64,000 bases of DNA from Blastomonas sp. AAP53 (lineage in GTDB: Bacteria; Pseudomonadota; Alphaproteobacteria; Sphingomonadales; Sphingomonadaceae): positions 186,001 through 250,000 of the forward strand of contig NZ_ANFZ01000009.1 in NCBI RefSeq assembly GCF_000331245.1, read 5' to 3'. Positions 33,307 through 43,700 of this stretch are shown here, piece by piece. The position numbers and the translations under genes are program-made. The notes beneath the pieces are model-generated. The model was not told where the DNA came from, made no database searches, and saw only the letters and a list, made by a program, of their open reading frames with translations. Positions within the stretch are counted from its first letter, which is position 1; each line of letters opens with the position of its first letter.

Positions 33307-35655
33307 ATGTTGAACGGCAACGGCGGGCTGTTTGCTGTCGCCATCGTTCTGGCGCTGTGGACCGGTGGCGCAATATGGGCATTGGTGACCGGCCTGCAGA
33401 TGCGCAGGTCGGCCAGCACCGTGCGGCGACAGCTGCGCCGTCTGACCCGGTTGATCGATTCTGGCCCCGCCATTCCGCTGATCGTTCGGTCCGATTCGCG
33501 TATCGAGGGGCCAGAGCGGGTCGCGCGCTGGCTGGGGCTTGAAAAGCTGCCGCCCTATCTGGCCGAGCTTTCGCAGCAAAACCGGGGTCTGTCGCGCGAG
33601 GCACTCGATGCTCTGGGCGCGCAGATCACGACCGCGCAGAAAAGCGGGGCACCGTTTTCCACCGCGGTCACTGCTTCCGGATCGAACCGGCGGCTGCGCA
33701 TCGAGGGTCGGCTTGCCGATCCGCAGACGATCGCGCCGGGCGCGGTGCTGTTGTGGCTGTATGACGCAACCGAGAGCGAAACGCGGATGGCCGCTCTGGC
33801 AGACGCTGAGGCCGAAGCAAAGCGCGCCTTCGATGCGCTGTCGGGCCTGATCGAAGCGGCACCCATTCCGATGTGGTTCCGGCGCGAGGATCTGTCGCTG
33901 CTGCTGGTCAACAGCGCCTATGTCCAGGCGGTGGGGGCCACCAACGCCGCCGAAGTGGTGCAGGCCGGGCAGGAGCTGGTGGAAACGATTGACGGCCTGA
34001 CTCCCGTTGCGGTCGCGGCCAGGACGATGGAGGCCAATGCCGCCTCGCGCCGTACCGTGACCACCACGATCGCGGGCACCCGCCGGGCCATGGAAATCGT
34101 CGATCTGCCCGTGAAGGGCAGGGGCGTGGCAGGCTATGCCATTGATGTCCACGAGCTGATCCAGGCGCGGCAGGCGACCGATCGTTTCCGCGATGCGCAG
34201 CGCGACATGCTCGACAATCTGTCGGCGGGCGTGGCGCAGTTCGATTCGCAGCGGCGCCTGATCTTCGTCAACCAGCCCTTTGTCCGCATGTTCTCGCTCA
34301 AGCCGCAATGGCTGCAGGATGGACTCGAATTCGAGCGGCTGATCGACCGGATGCGCGAGGCTGGGCGCGTCCCGGAGGTCCGCGATTTCCCCGCCTGGCG
34401 CGACGAAAAGCGCGAGTGGTTCCATGCCGCCAGTCCGTCCGAAGAGGTGTGGCTGATCGCCGATGGCACGCATCTGCGCGCCATCGCCCAACCGACGCCC
34501 GACAACGGCCTGCTGCTGATCTTCGAGGATCGCACCGAGCAGGTGCAGCTGGCGAGCGCGCGCGACACGCTGTTGCGGGTGCGCACCGCCACGTTCAACA
34601 ACCTCTATGAGGCGCTGGCGGTGTTTACATCGGACGGCCGCCTGCACCTGTGGAACACGCGCTTTGGCGCCGTGTGGGAAGTGGACGAGGTCGAACTTGC
34701 CAAGCACCCGCGCGCCGACGAACTGCTGAAAGCCATCGCGCCTCGGCTCAAGCGGCCTGCGCAGATTTCTGCGCTGCGCGAGGTGATCCGTGCCGCGACG
34801 CTGGACCGGGCGCAGCGCGCGGGGCAGCTGGTGATGAAGGATGGCCGGGTGTTCGATTTCGTCGGCATTCCGCTGCCCGATTCGAGCGCATTGTTCACGA
34901 TGATTGACGTGTCCGACGCCAAGCGGATGGAAGATGCGCTGCGCGAACGTAACGAGGCTCTGGTCGAAGCGGATGCGATCAAGACGCGATTCCTGGCCAA
35001 TATGAGCTATGAATTCCGCACGCCCCTGACCTCGATTGGCGGCTTTGCCGAACTGCTGGCCAGTGGCGTGGCCGGGCCGCTGTCCGAACAGGGGCAGGAT
35101 TACGCCAGGGCAATCATCGATTCGGTCGAACGCCTGTCGGCGCAGATCAACATGGTGCTTGATCTCAGCCAGAGCCAGGCGGGCACGCTGCCGTTGAAGC
35201 TGGAGCCGACCGACATCGGTGCGCTGCTGGTTGATGTCGCCAAGGGTGCGGCGGGGCTGGCGGGCGGGCGCAACATCGCGCTGGAACTCGACATCAAGGG
35301 CGATCCGGGCAGCGCCGAGGTCGATCGCGCGCGCTTTGGCCAGGCGATTGCTGCCGTGGTCGACAACGCGCTGCGTTACACGCAGGAAGGCGGGCGCGTG
35401 CTGCTACTGGCGGACCGGTTCCGCAGCAAGCTGCGCATCGTGGTGTCGGACAACGGCCCGGGGCTTGATGCGCGGGCGCAGGCACGCGCGCTCGATGGCG
35501 TGCTGCAGGCCGATGAGGCGGGAGGCAAGCCGTTGCCCAAGCGTTCGGGCCTGGGCCTGCCATTGGCCAAGAACCTGGTCGAGGCGCACGGCGGCCGCAT
35601 GGAGCTGATGAGCGAACCGGGCGCCGGCACCATTGTCACCATCCTGATGCCATGA
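33307..35655 (+). CDS. divL: DivL-type tyrosine pseudokinase (cell-cycle regulator)
   Basis: 782 residues, close to Caulobacter DivL (769). An N-terminal membrane helix (about 8-28) is followed by several PAS-like segments (about 175-510). The dimerisation helix is F-L-A-N-M-S-Y-E-F-R-T-P-L, with Tyr568 in place of the phosphoacceptor His, the defining DivL feature. The ATP-binding domain has V-D-N-A-L-R-Y-T, D-N-G-P-G-L and G-L-G-L-P-L-A-K. In Caulobacter, DivL acts as a receiver-binding scaffold that lets DivK inhibit and PleC/DivJ tune CckA, and so CtrA. First gene of a long overlapping operon: its TGA overlaps the tsaE ATG. Neighbour order matches other alphaproteobacteria. Confidence 0.93.
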   Translation: MLNGNGGLFAVAIVLALWTGGAIWALVTGLQMRRSASTVRRQLRRLTRLIDSGPAIPLIVRSDSRIEGPERVARWLGLEKLPPYLAELSQQNRGLSREALDALGAQITTAQKSGAPFSTAVTASGSNRRLRIEGRLADPQTIAPGAVLLWLYDATESETRMAALADAEAEAKRAFDALSGLIEAAPIPMWFRREDLSLLLVNSAYVQAVGATNAAEVVQAGQELVETIDGLTPVAVAARTMEANAASRRTVTTTIAGTRRAMEIVDLPVKGRGVAGYAIDVHELIQARQATDRFRDAQRDMLDNLSAGVAQFDSQRRLIFVNQPFVRMFSLKPQWLQDGLEFERLIDRMREAGRVPEVRDFPAWRDEKREWFHAASPSEEVWLIADGTHLRAIAQPTPDNGLLLIFEDRTEQVQLASARDTLLRVRTATFNNLYEALAVFTSDGRLHLWNTRFGAVWEVDEVELAKHPRADELLKAIAPRLKRPAQISALREVIRAATLDRAQRAGQLVMKDGRVFDFVGIPLPDSSALFTMIDVSDAKRMEDALRERNEALVEADAIKTRFLANMSYEFRTPLTSIGGFAELLASGVAGPLSEQGQDYARAIIDSVERLSAQINMVLDLSQSQAGTLPLKLEPTDIGALLVDVAKGAAGLAGGRNIALELDIKGDPGSAEVDRARFGQAIAAVVDNALRYTQEGGRVLLLADRFRSKLRIVVSDNGPGLDARAQARALDGVLQADEAGGKPLPKRSGLGLPLAKNLVEAHGGRMELMSEPGAGTIVTILMP

Positions 35656-36113
35656 CGTTGCTGATCGCCTCGCTGGACGCCATGGAGCAACTGGGCGCCG
35701 CCTTGGCCACGGCGGCTCGGCCCGGCGAAACCATTGCGCTCTCGGGTGATCTGGGCGCGGGCAAATCGACGCTGGCGCGCGCGATCCTCAAGGCGCTGGG
35801 CTTTGCCGGCGAAGTTCCCAGCCCCACCTTTTCGCTGATCCTGCCTTACGACCCGCCCGAGGTGCGTATTCCGGTCATTCACGCCGATTTTTACCGGCTC
35901 GACGGTGCGATGGAACTGGACGAACTGGGGCTCGATGCCGGCGATCCCGCGCTGCTGATCGCCGAATGGCCCGAGCGCGTCGGCGGCTTGGCTGGGCCTG
36001 ACACGCTGCAATTGCGGATTGAAGGGACCGATGCTAGCGAGCGGCTCCTGATCGCGCAGCCTGGCGAGAACTGGCAGGCGCGGTGGCAGCAGATTGCAGG
36101 TGGCCAGTTTTGA
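35652..36113 (+). CDS. tsaE: tRNA t6A biosynthesis ATPase TsaE
   Basis: 153 residues. Walker A G-D-L-G-A-G-K-S-T near 35 and switch motif S-P-T-F-S-L near 55, then H-A-D-F-Y-R-L and L-I-A-E-W-P-E-R, identify the YjeE/TsaE family. It is the ATPase that supports threonylcarbamoyl transfer to A37 of ANN-decoding tRNAs. Its ATG overlaps the divL stop (ATGA) and its own stop overlaps the next start (TTGA), so it is translationally coupled on both sides. Confidence 0.95.
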   Translation: MTLLIASLDAMEQLGAALATAARPGETIALSGDLGAGKSTLARAILKALGFAGEVPSPTFSLILPYDPPEVRIPVIHADFYRLDGAMELDELGLDAGDPALLIAEWPERVGGLAGPDTLQLRIEGTDASERLLIAQPGENWQARWQQIAGGQF

Positions 36114-37096
36114 GCGAACGTGATTCGGTAGTCCGTGGTTTTGCAGATGCGCATGGCTGGGGCGCGGCAGAGGTGCTGCCCATTCCGGGCGATGCCTCGT
36201 TCCGGCGCTATTTCCGCATCGTCGAGGGCGACCGCCGCGCGATCCTGATGGACGCGCCGCCGCCGGAGGAAGACCCGCAGCCGTTCATCGATGTTGCGCG
36301 CTATCTGACGGGGCAGGGGCTGCGCGCTCCTGCCATCCTGGCGGCCGATGCCGCGCAAGGCCTGGTGCTGCTCGAAGACTTTGGCGATGTGCGGATGCGT
36401 GAGACGGTGGACGCCGGTGATGCGCAAGCGGAACACGCGATCTATGCGCAGGCGATCGAAACTCTGGTGCAACTGCATGCCAGTTCCCCTGCGGATGTCG
36501 CGCCTTACGACCGCGCCGTCTACCAGCGAGAGGCTGGGCTTCTGGCCGAATGGTACTGCCCCGCGCGGGGTCTTGATGTCGATTTGGCGGGATATGCCCG
36601 GGCATGGGATGCCGTGCTCGATGGCATGGATGCCACTGCGCCTGCGGTGACAGTTCTGCGCGATTATCATGCGGAAAACATCATGTTGCTGGCCGATGGC
36701 GGGCAGGGACTGCTCGACTTTCAGGACGCGCTGGTCGGCGATCCGGCATATGATCTCGTCTCGCTGCTGCAGGATGCCCGGCGCGATGTCTCGCCTGCGC
36801 TGGAAGCTGAGATGATCGCGCATTATCGCGATCTTGCCCGTCCGGCCTATGATTTCGACACCGCCTATCACGTGCTGGGCGCGCAGCGGAATGCCAAGAT
36901 TGTCGGGATTTTCGTGCGGCTATGGAAGCGCGACGGCAAGCCGCGCTATCCGCTGATGATCCCGCGCGTGTGGGGCGCGCTGGAGCGCGATCTGGCGCAT
37001 CCGGCGCTCGCCCCGGTGGCAGCCTGGTTCGATGCCAACATACCCGCCGAGCTGCGCGATCCTGCGGGTACGCTGGGCGGCGAGTTCGCGCTGTGA
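36110..37096 (+). CDS. amgK: AmgK anomeric MurNAc/GlcNAc kinase
   Basis: 328 residues, aminoglycoside-phosphotransferase-like kinase fold. It has G-D-A-S-F-R-R-Y-F (nucleotide-binding start), the catalytic loop L-R-D-Y-H-A-E-N-I-M-L near 185 and D-F-Q-D-A-L-V-G-D-P-A-Y-D-L-V (metal Asp). In Pseudomonas and others AmgK phosphorylates the anomeric hydroxyl of free MurNAc, and MurU activates the product, bypassing de novo UDP-MurNAc synthesis (and hence fosfomycin-sensitive MurA). The MurU gene follows directly, which makes this call secure. I choose the TTG at 36110, overlapping the tsaE stop; a GTG at 36083 is also possible. Confidence 0.9.
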   Translation: MSERDSVVRGFADAHGWGAAEVLPIPGDASFRRYFRIVEGDRRAILMDAPPPEEDPQPFIDVARYLTGQGLRAPAILAADAAQGLVLLEDFGDVRMRETVDAGDAQAEHAIYAQAIETLVQLHASSPADVAPYDRAVYQREAGLLAEWYCPARGLDVDLAGYARAWDAVLDGMDATAPAVTVLRDYHAENIMLLADGGQGLLDFQDALVGDPAYDLVSLLQDARRDVSPALEAEMIAHYRDLARPAYDFDTAYHVLGAQRNAKIVGIFVRLWKRDGKPRYPLMIPRVWGALERDLAHPALAPVAAWFDANIPAELRDPAGTLGGEFAL

Positions 37097-37821
37097 GGGC
37101 CAGTCCCGCTTTTGCGCGCACGGCCATGGTGATGGCTGCAGGGCTGGGCAAGCGCATGCGCCCGCTCACCGTCACCACGCCCAAGCCGCTGGTGCGCGTC
37201 GGCGGCAAGCCCTTGATCGATCATGTGATGGATCACCTGGGCGATGCCGGGATGCAGCGAGTCATCGTCAACGTGCACTATCTGGCCGACGCGCTGGAAG
37301 CGCATCTCAAGGCGCGCGATTATCCGTTCGAGGTGTTGATCTCCGACGAGCGTGACCTGCTGCTGGAAACCGGCGGCGGATTGGTCAAAGCGCTGCCGTT
37401 GATCGATGAAGACCCGTTCTTCTGTCTGAACAGCGATAATATATGGCTGGAAAGCGCACGATCGTGTTTTGACGAACTGCGCACTGCCTGGGACGACAGC
37501 CGCATGGACGCACTGCTGCTGGTGGTTCCGCACAGCCGGGCGGGCAATTACCAGGGCGTTGGCGACTTCCATCTCGACCAGATGGGCCGGATCATCCGGC
37601 GCCGCCAGGGGCATGTCGCGCCCTATATCTATACCGGCATCCAGCTCCTCTCGCGCCGCTTGCTGATCGATCCGCCGACGGGTGCGTTTTCGACCAATGT
37701 GCTGTGGAATCGCGCCATCGAATCAGACCGGCTGTATGGTATCGCGCATCTGGGCCAGTGGTTCGATGTCGGCACGCCCGCCGCGATCGCACCGACGGCA
37801 GAGGCGCTGCTGAATGCCTGA
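37093..37821 (+). CDS. murU: MurU MurNAc-1-phosphate uridylyltransferase
   Basis: 242 residues, nucleotidyltransferase fold with M-A-A-G-L-G-K-R-M-R-P-L-T near 14 (NTP loop), P-K-P-L-V near 32 and L-N-S-D-N-I-W near 115 (metal Asp). With AmgK it converts recycled MurNAc-1-phosphate to UDP-MurNAc. The GTG start at 37093 overlaps the amgK stop (GTGA), so the pair is coupled. The gene is also coupled to addB downstream. Confidence 0.9.
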   Translation: MRASPAFARTAMVMAAGLGKRMRPLTVTTPKPLVRVGGKPLIDHVMDHLGDAGMQRVIVNVHYLADALEAHLKARDYPFEVLISDERDLLLETGGGLVKALPLIDEDPFFCLNSDNIWLESARSCFDELRTAWDDSRMDALLLVVPHSRAGNYQGVGDFHLDQMGRIIRRRQGHVAPYIYTGIQLLSRRLLIDPPTGAFSTNVLWNRAIESDRLYGIAHLGQWFDVGTPAAIAPTAEALLNA

Positions 37822-40789
37822 CCATCGCCAGCCGGCGGTCTATGCCATTGGGGCGCAGCGCGGGTTTGCGGACGTTCTGGCGAGCGGGCTGCTGCGCCGC
37901 TTTGGCGACGACAAGATGGGGCTGGCGCGCGTCACGCTGCTGATCCCCAACCACCGCGCGGGCCGTGCGATCACCGAGGCATTGGTGCGCCACGCGACCG
38001 ACGGCCTGCTGCTGCCACGCATGGCGCTGATCGGCGATATCGACCTCGACGAGAGCCTCGGCGCGCTGCTCGATCCGCTGGGCGAAGGCGAACAGATACC
38101 CCCCGCGATCGATCCGCTGCAGCGCCGCTTCCGGTTGGCCGCGATCATCGCGCGGGAAGGGGCAGGACGGGCAGGCGCGGACGATCCTGCCGAGGCTTTG
38201 CGGCTGGCGTGCGATTATGCGCGCGTGCTCGACCAATTGCAGATCGAGGAAAAGTCGCTCGACCAGCTCGACGAGATCGACGTCGAGGCAGACCTTGCCG
38301 AACACTGGGTCGCTGCACGCGATCTGTTCATGCGGGTCGGTCGTGCATGGGCGGCGGAGCTGGCGGAGGCAGGCCGGATTGATCCCGCAGACCGGCGCAA
38401 CAGATTGCTCGACAAGACGGCGCAGAGGTGGCGCGATCATCCGCCGGCCACGCCTGTCATCGCGGCGGGAATCACGACGGCGGCACCGGCCATCGCGCGA
38501 TTGTTGCGCAGCATATCCACGCTGCCGCAGGGCATGGTGGTGCTGCCGGGGCTCGACCTCGAGATGGACGAAGCACTGTGGGAAGCGATCGGTTCGCCGG
38601 TGACCGCACCTGCAGAGCCCGGTTCTCCCCCGACAGAACGACCGGCGATCACCCATCCGCAGTTTCACCTGAAGCAGCTGCTGCATGCAATGAGCGTCAA
38701 CCGCGCCGAGGTGCAGCCCTGGCAGGCGGAACCCAAGACCGGCCTCGCGGCCGATCGCGCGCGATTGCTGCGCAGCATATTCCTGCCCGCCCGACTCAGC
38801 GATCGCTGGGTGACGCTAGAGGCAGCGGACCGGCGGACCAAGGGCATCCGTATCATTGAGGCAGAAAACCCCGATGAAGAGGCGCAGGCGATCGCGCTGC
38901 TGGTGCGGCAGGCGCTCGACGTTCCGGCGCGCCGCGTCGCGATCGTCACGCCCGACCGCACCCTGGCCTCGCGGGTCGTGGCGCATCTGCGCCGCTGGGA
39001 TATCGAGGCCGATGACAGCGCGGGCGACCCGCTGCCGGTGACACCGCCAGGCCGCTTCCTGCTGGCGGTCGCGCAATGCCTTGCCGATGATTTCGCGCCG
39101 GTACCGTTGCTTGACCTGTTCAAGCATCCGCTCGCGCAGGCGGGCGAGGGGCGCTTGCGCTGGTTGGATGAGGTACGTGATCTGGACCGACGCCTGCGCG
39201 GCCCGCGCCCGGCGCCCGGGCTGACAGGTATCGACGCTGCGATTGGCAATCGCCCGCTGAAAGAATGGTGGACCGATGCGAAGGCGCTTCTGGCCCCGAT
39301 CGCTGAGTGGCCGCGCGAACCGCAGCCGCTGTCGGTGACGATGACCGCGATCGCTGCCGCTGCCGACGGTTTGAGCGATCAGGCGGTGTGGACGGGTCTT
39401 GCCGGGCGTTGCGCGTCCGATCTGGTGCAGCAGCTGCTGGCGCGGTCGCAGGCCCATGATCCTTTGGTAACCCCGTCGCAAGCGGTCAGCATCCTGTCGC
39501 GGCTGATGAGCGAGAAAGCGGTCCGCCCGCCTTATGGCAAGCATCCGCGCGTCGCGATCTATGGGTTGCTCGAGGCAAGGCTGCAGAGCGCAGACCTGGT
39601 GATCTGCGCCGGGTTGAACGAAGGCGTCTGGCCGCAGATTCCTTCGCCCGACCCATGGCTCGCGCCGATGGTGCGCAATGCTTTGGGCCTGCCGCCGCTG
39701 GAAATGCGTGTCGGCCTCGCCGCGCAGGATCTCGCCGGTGCGCTCGCCTCGAGCGAAGTCGTACTCACCCGTGCACGGCGCGATGGCAGCGCGCCGACCG
39801 TCGCGTCGCGCTTTTTGTTGCGCCTGCAGGCGGTGGCGCCCGACCGGCACATGGAGGATCACGAGACGCTGGCGCTCGCGCGCAGGCTGGATCGCCGCCT
39901 GACGCCGATCAAGATCGATCGTCCTGCGCCGCGCCCCAGCCGGGCGCAGCGTGCCGCTCGGTTGTCGGTGACCGAACTCGACCGGCTGCGCGCCGATCCC
40001 TTTGCCTTTTATGCGCGGCGCATTCTCGCCTTGCCGTCGCTTGATCCGGTGGATGCCGAACCCAGCGCAGCGTGGCGCGGGACCCTGGTGCACGAAATCT
40101 TGGAGCTGTGGCACCGCGATGATGGGCTGGACGCCGCCATGCTGGTTCCGCGCGCCGAGCGTTTCCTGAAGGCCGCCAACGTCCATCCGCTGATCAAGGC
40201 GCTGTGGCGGCCGCGGCTGGTTGCCGCGCTCGACTGGATCGCCGAGCAGACGCTGGCGCTGGCGGCAAGCGGCCGCACGATGATCGATGCCGAGCGCAGC
40301 GGGACATTCATCCTCGATGGCGTGGAAATTCGCGGCAAGGCAGACCGGATCGACCGTATGCCCGATGGCAGTCTGGTGATCGTCGACTACAAGACCGGAA
40401 AGCCGCCATCTGCGCGCCAGGTCGAGGCGGGCTTTGCGCTGCAACTCGGGCTGCTAGGCATGATGGCCGAACGCGGCGGCTTTGTCGCCGAAGGCACGCG
40501 TCCCCCCATCACCGGCACGGCGGGCGGCTTTGAATACTGGTCGCTGACGCGCAGCAAGTCGGGTGATTTTGGCTATGCCGAAAGCCCTGTGGGGCGCAGA
40601 GGCAGCGAGTTGACGGCAGATACGATGCTGCCCACCAGCGAGCGCTACCTGCGCGAGGCGCTGGAGACGTGGATCCTCGGCGATGCGCCGTTCGAGGCCA
40701 AGCTGGTTCCCGATCAGGCGACCTATACCGAATATGACCAGCTGATGCGGCTCGCCGAATGGTATGGCCGCCAGGCAGGTGGACGATGA
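37814..40789 (+). CDS. addB: double-strand break repair protein AddB
   Basis: 991 residues. The N-terminal inactivated helicase-like domain is followed by the middle block G-L-N-E-G-V-W-P-Q near 600. The C-terminal PD-(D/E)XK nuclease domain has R-G-T-L-V-H-E-I-L and L-V-I-V-D-Y-K-T-G-K near 860. With AddA it forms the alphaproteobacterial RecBCD analogue that resects DNA ends to a Chi-like site for RecA. No iron-sulfur Cys cluster is visible. Its start overlaps murU and its stop overlaps the addA ATG (ATGA). Confidence 0.95.
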   Translation: MPDHRQPAVYAIGAQRGFADVLASGLLRRFGDDKMGLARVTLLIPNHRAGRAITEALVRHATDGLLLPRMALIGDIDLDESLGALLDPLGEGEQIPPAIDPLQRRFRLAAIIAREGAGRAGADDPAEALRLACDYARVLDQLQIEEKSLDQLDEIDVEADLAEHWVAARDLFMRVGRAWAAELAEAGRIDPADRRNRLLDKTAQRWRDHPPATPVIAAGITTAAPAIARLLRSISTLPQGMVVLPGLDLEMDEALWEAIGSPVTAPAEPGSPPTERPAITHPQFHLKQLLHAMSVNRAEVQPWQAEPKTGLAADRARLLRSIFLPARLSDRWVTLEAADRRTKGIRIIEAENPDEEAQAIALLVRQALDVPARRVAIVTPDRTLASRVVAHLRRWDIEADDSAGDPLPVTPPGRFLLAVAQCLADDFAPVPLLDLFKHPLAQAGEGRLRWLDEVRDLDRRLRGPRPAPGLTGIDAAIGNRPLKEWWTDAKALLAPIAEWPREPQPLSVTMTAIAAAADGLSDQAVWTGLAGRCASDLVQQLLARSQAHDPLVTPSQAVSILSRLMSEKAVRPPYGKHPRVAIYGLLEARLQSADLVICAGLNEGVWPQIPSPDPWLAPMVRNALGLPPLEMRVGLAAQDLAGALASSEVVLTRARRDGSAPTVASRFLLRLQAVAPDRHMEDHETLALARRLDRRLTPIKIDRPAPRPSRAQRAARLSVTELDRLRADPFAFYARRILALPSLDPVDAEPSAAWRGTLVHEILELWHRDDGLDAAMLVPRAERFLKAANVHPLIKALWRPRLVAALDWIAEQTLALAASGRTMIDAERSGTFILDGVEIRGKADRIDRMPDGSLVIVDYKTGKPPSARQVEAGFALQLGLLGMMAERGGFVAEGTRPPITGTAGGFEYWSLTRSKSGDFGYAESPVGRRGSELTADTMLPTSERYLREALETWILGDAPFEAKLVPDQATYTEYDQLMRLAEWYGRQAGGR

Positions 40790-43700
40790 GTAGCGGCGCC
40801 CCTAGCCTTCATCCGCTGCACGGTGATCAGGCCCGTGCGGTCTCGCCCGCCGAACAGGTGTGGCTCAGTGCGTCGGCGGGCACCGGCAAGACGCAGGTGC
40901 TCACCGCGCGCGTGTTCCGTCTACTGCTCGAGCCAGGGGTGAACCCCGATGCGATCCTGTGCCTCACCTTCACCAAGGCGGGCGCGAGCGAGATGGCCAA
41001 CCGCATCAATGCGCAGCTCGCAGCCTGGGTGCGGATGAGCGATACGGCGCTGGGGGCCGATCTTGCCAATATCGGTGCGCCGGTGGACGAGCAGACGCTG
41101 ATACGCGCGCGCCGCCTGTTCGCCCGCGTGCTCGATGCGCCGCAGGGCGGGCTGCGGATCCAGACGATCCACAGCTTCTGCCAGTCGCTGCTGGCGAGCT
41201 TTCCTGAAGAAGCAGGTCTCGCCCCCGGCTTTCGGCCGATCGAGGACCGCGACCGGGTGCAACTGGCGCGCGATACGCTGGGTGCGATGCTGGTCGATGC
41301 CGCGCGGCGCGGCGACATGCGGCTTTCGGACAACCTGGAGGCGATGAGCCTGAGACTGGGCGCAGAACCGACCGAGGCCTTTCTGATGCGCTGCGCCGCC
41401 CGGCCCGATGCGATGGATGCACTGGTCGGTGATATCCGCCCCTATATCAACGCCGCATTGGGCCTGAAGCGCGACGAGGACGGCAGCGTCCTGGCCGCGC
41501 TGTGCAGCGATGCGCTGTTCGACACCGCCAATCTGGAAGCGCTGCAGGAAAGCAATACGCGCTGGAACACCAAGACGGGCCTCGAGGTCGCCGGGAAAAT
41601 CCAGGCATGGCTCGACATGGACGATGCCGGGCGACTGTCGCATCTCGACCTCGTCTGGCTGGCGGTCGCCAAGGCGGATGGCGATCCGCGCAAATGGGAA
41701 AGCTTTTCCGCCAAGATCGACCCGGATTATGCGCAGAAGGCCGAAAGCCTGTACAGCGATCTGCAATCGCTGCGCGACCACATCGCGCTGGTCGCCTTTT
41801 CCTGCGAATATGCCCGCGCGCTCGAAGTTGGGCGCGATTTCGCCTGGCGGTTTGCCGAGGCCAAGCGGCAGGCAGGTCTGCTCGATTTCGACGATTTGAT
41901 CCGCGCTGCCGCGCAGCTCCTCTCCGGGCGGACGATGGCGCAATGGATCGCGTTCAAGCTCGACCAGCGCTTCGACCATGTGCTGGTTGACGAAGCGCAG
42001 GACACCAACCCCAGCCAGTGGTCGATCGTGCGCGGCCTCATCGACGATTATTTCACCGGTCAGGGCAGCAAGGCGGATCGCTACCGCACGCTGTTTACCG
42101 TCGGGGATTTCAAGCAGGCGATCTTCGGTTTTCAGGGGACCAGCCCGCAATATTATGCCGCCGCGCGCATTCGCATCGGCCAGCAGGCGATGGATGCGGG
42201 CCAGGCGTTTCTTGACCTCAGCCTCGATCGCAGCTTTCGGTCGACGCAGCCGGTGCTCGACATGGTCGATGCAGTGCTGGATCAGCTGGGCCCCTCCAGC
42301 CTGGGTATTCTCGACGACGTGTTGCCGCGGCACGAGGGGCGAAAGGGACCCGGCTGCGTCGAGCTGTGGCGTCCGATCGGCGAGGGGCTGGAGGATCAGG
42401 ACGACGGCGGCGAGGGGGAAGACGCCGAGGAATGGCTGTCGGGCGCCGACCGGCTGTTCGCCGAACGGCTGGCAGAGCGGATCGCAGGCTGGCTCGATCC
42501 GGAATCGCCGCACCGGTTATGGCTGGACCGCCGGTCGGATGGCAGCGCGGGCTGGGCCGGGGCGGGCGATATCATGGTGCTATTGCGGCGACGGGGTGAC
42601 CTGGCCTCGCTCATCGTGGCGCGCCTCTATGCCTCGGGCGTCCCGGTAGCAGGCATCGACCGCTTGCGGCTGGGCCAACCGCTTGCGGTGCAGGATCTGA
42701 TCGCCGCCATCCGCTTTGCGCTTCAGCCGCTGGATGACCTCACCTGCGCCGCCTTGCTGGTCTCGCCGCTGGGCGGCTGGACGCAGGAAGAGCTGTTGCA
42801 ACACGGATATCGTCCGGAAAAACGGGCGCTGTGGCCGCATCTGCGCGACCAGGCACAGAGCGACACGGCGCTGCGTGCTAGGCTCGATCCGCTGTACGCG
42901 CTGCTCGGCATGGCGGACTATGGCACCGCGTACGATTTTCTGGAGCAGGTGCTCACCGGACCGATGCAGGGCCGCGCGCGGCTGGTCGCGCGATTGGGCG
43001 CGGAGGCGCTCGACCCGATCGCCGAACTGCTGAGCCTCTCGCAGAAATTTGCCGCGAGCCATGATGGCGGGTTGCAGGCGTTCCTGCACTGGTTCGATGC
43101 TGGCGACGAGGAAATCAAGCGCGAGCTGGCCGGGCAGGCCGATATGGTCCGCGTGATGACGGTGCATGGGTCCAAGGGGCTGCAGGCGCCGATTGTGATC
43201 CTGGCCGATGCGTGTGTCGATCCGACGCGCAAGGTGGATTCCAGCTTCGACTGGCCGGTTGAAATCATTGGGGCCGATGTGGCGGTCACTCTGCCGGTTT
43301 ACTCGCTGCGCAAGGCCGATCGCATCGGTCCGTTGGCGCAGGCGCATGATGCGGCGCGCGAGGCCGATATGGAGGAGCATTGGCGGCTGCTCTATGTTGC
43401 GATGACCCGCGCAGCCGAGAGATTATATATCGGCGGCACGCTGGGCAAACGGGCCAAGGAGCCGCCCGCCGAAAGCTGGTACGCCGCGATCGAGCGCAGC
43501 TTTGCCGATCTGGGCTGCGACTGGATCGACGATGGCGAGGGGCCATGCCGCCGCTTCGGCAAGGGGGCAGTCCCGGTCCCGAGGGCCGATGAACCTGTGG
43601 CGGATAGTGTCCCACCGCTGGCCGCGATCCCGGACTGGGCGCTGACACCTGCTGCGCCCGAGCAGCGTCCGCCCACGCCGCTCGCGCCATCGTCATTGGG

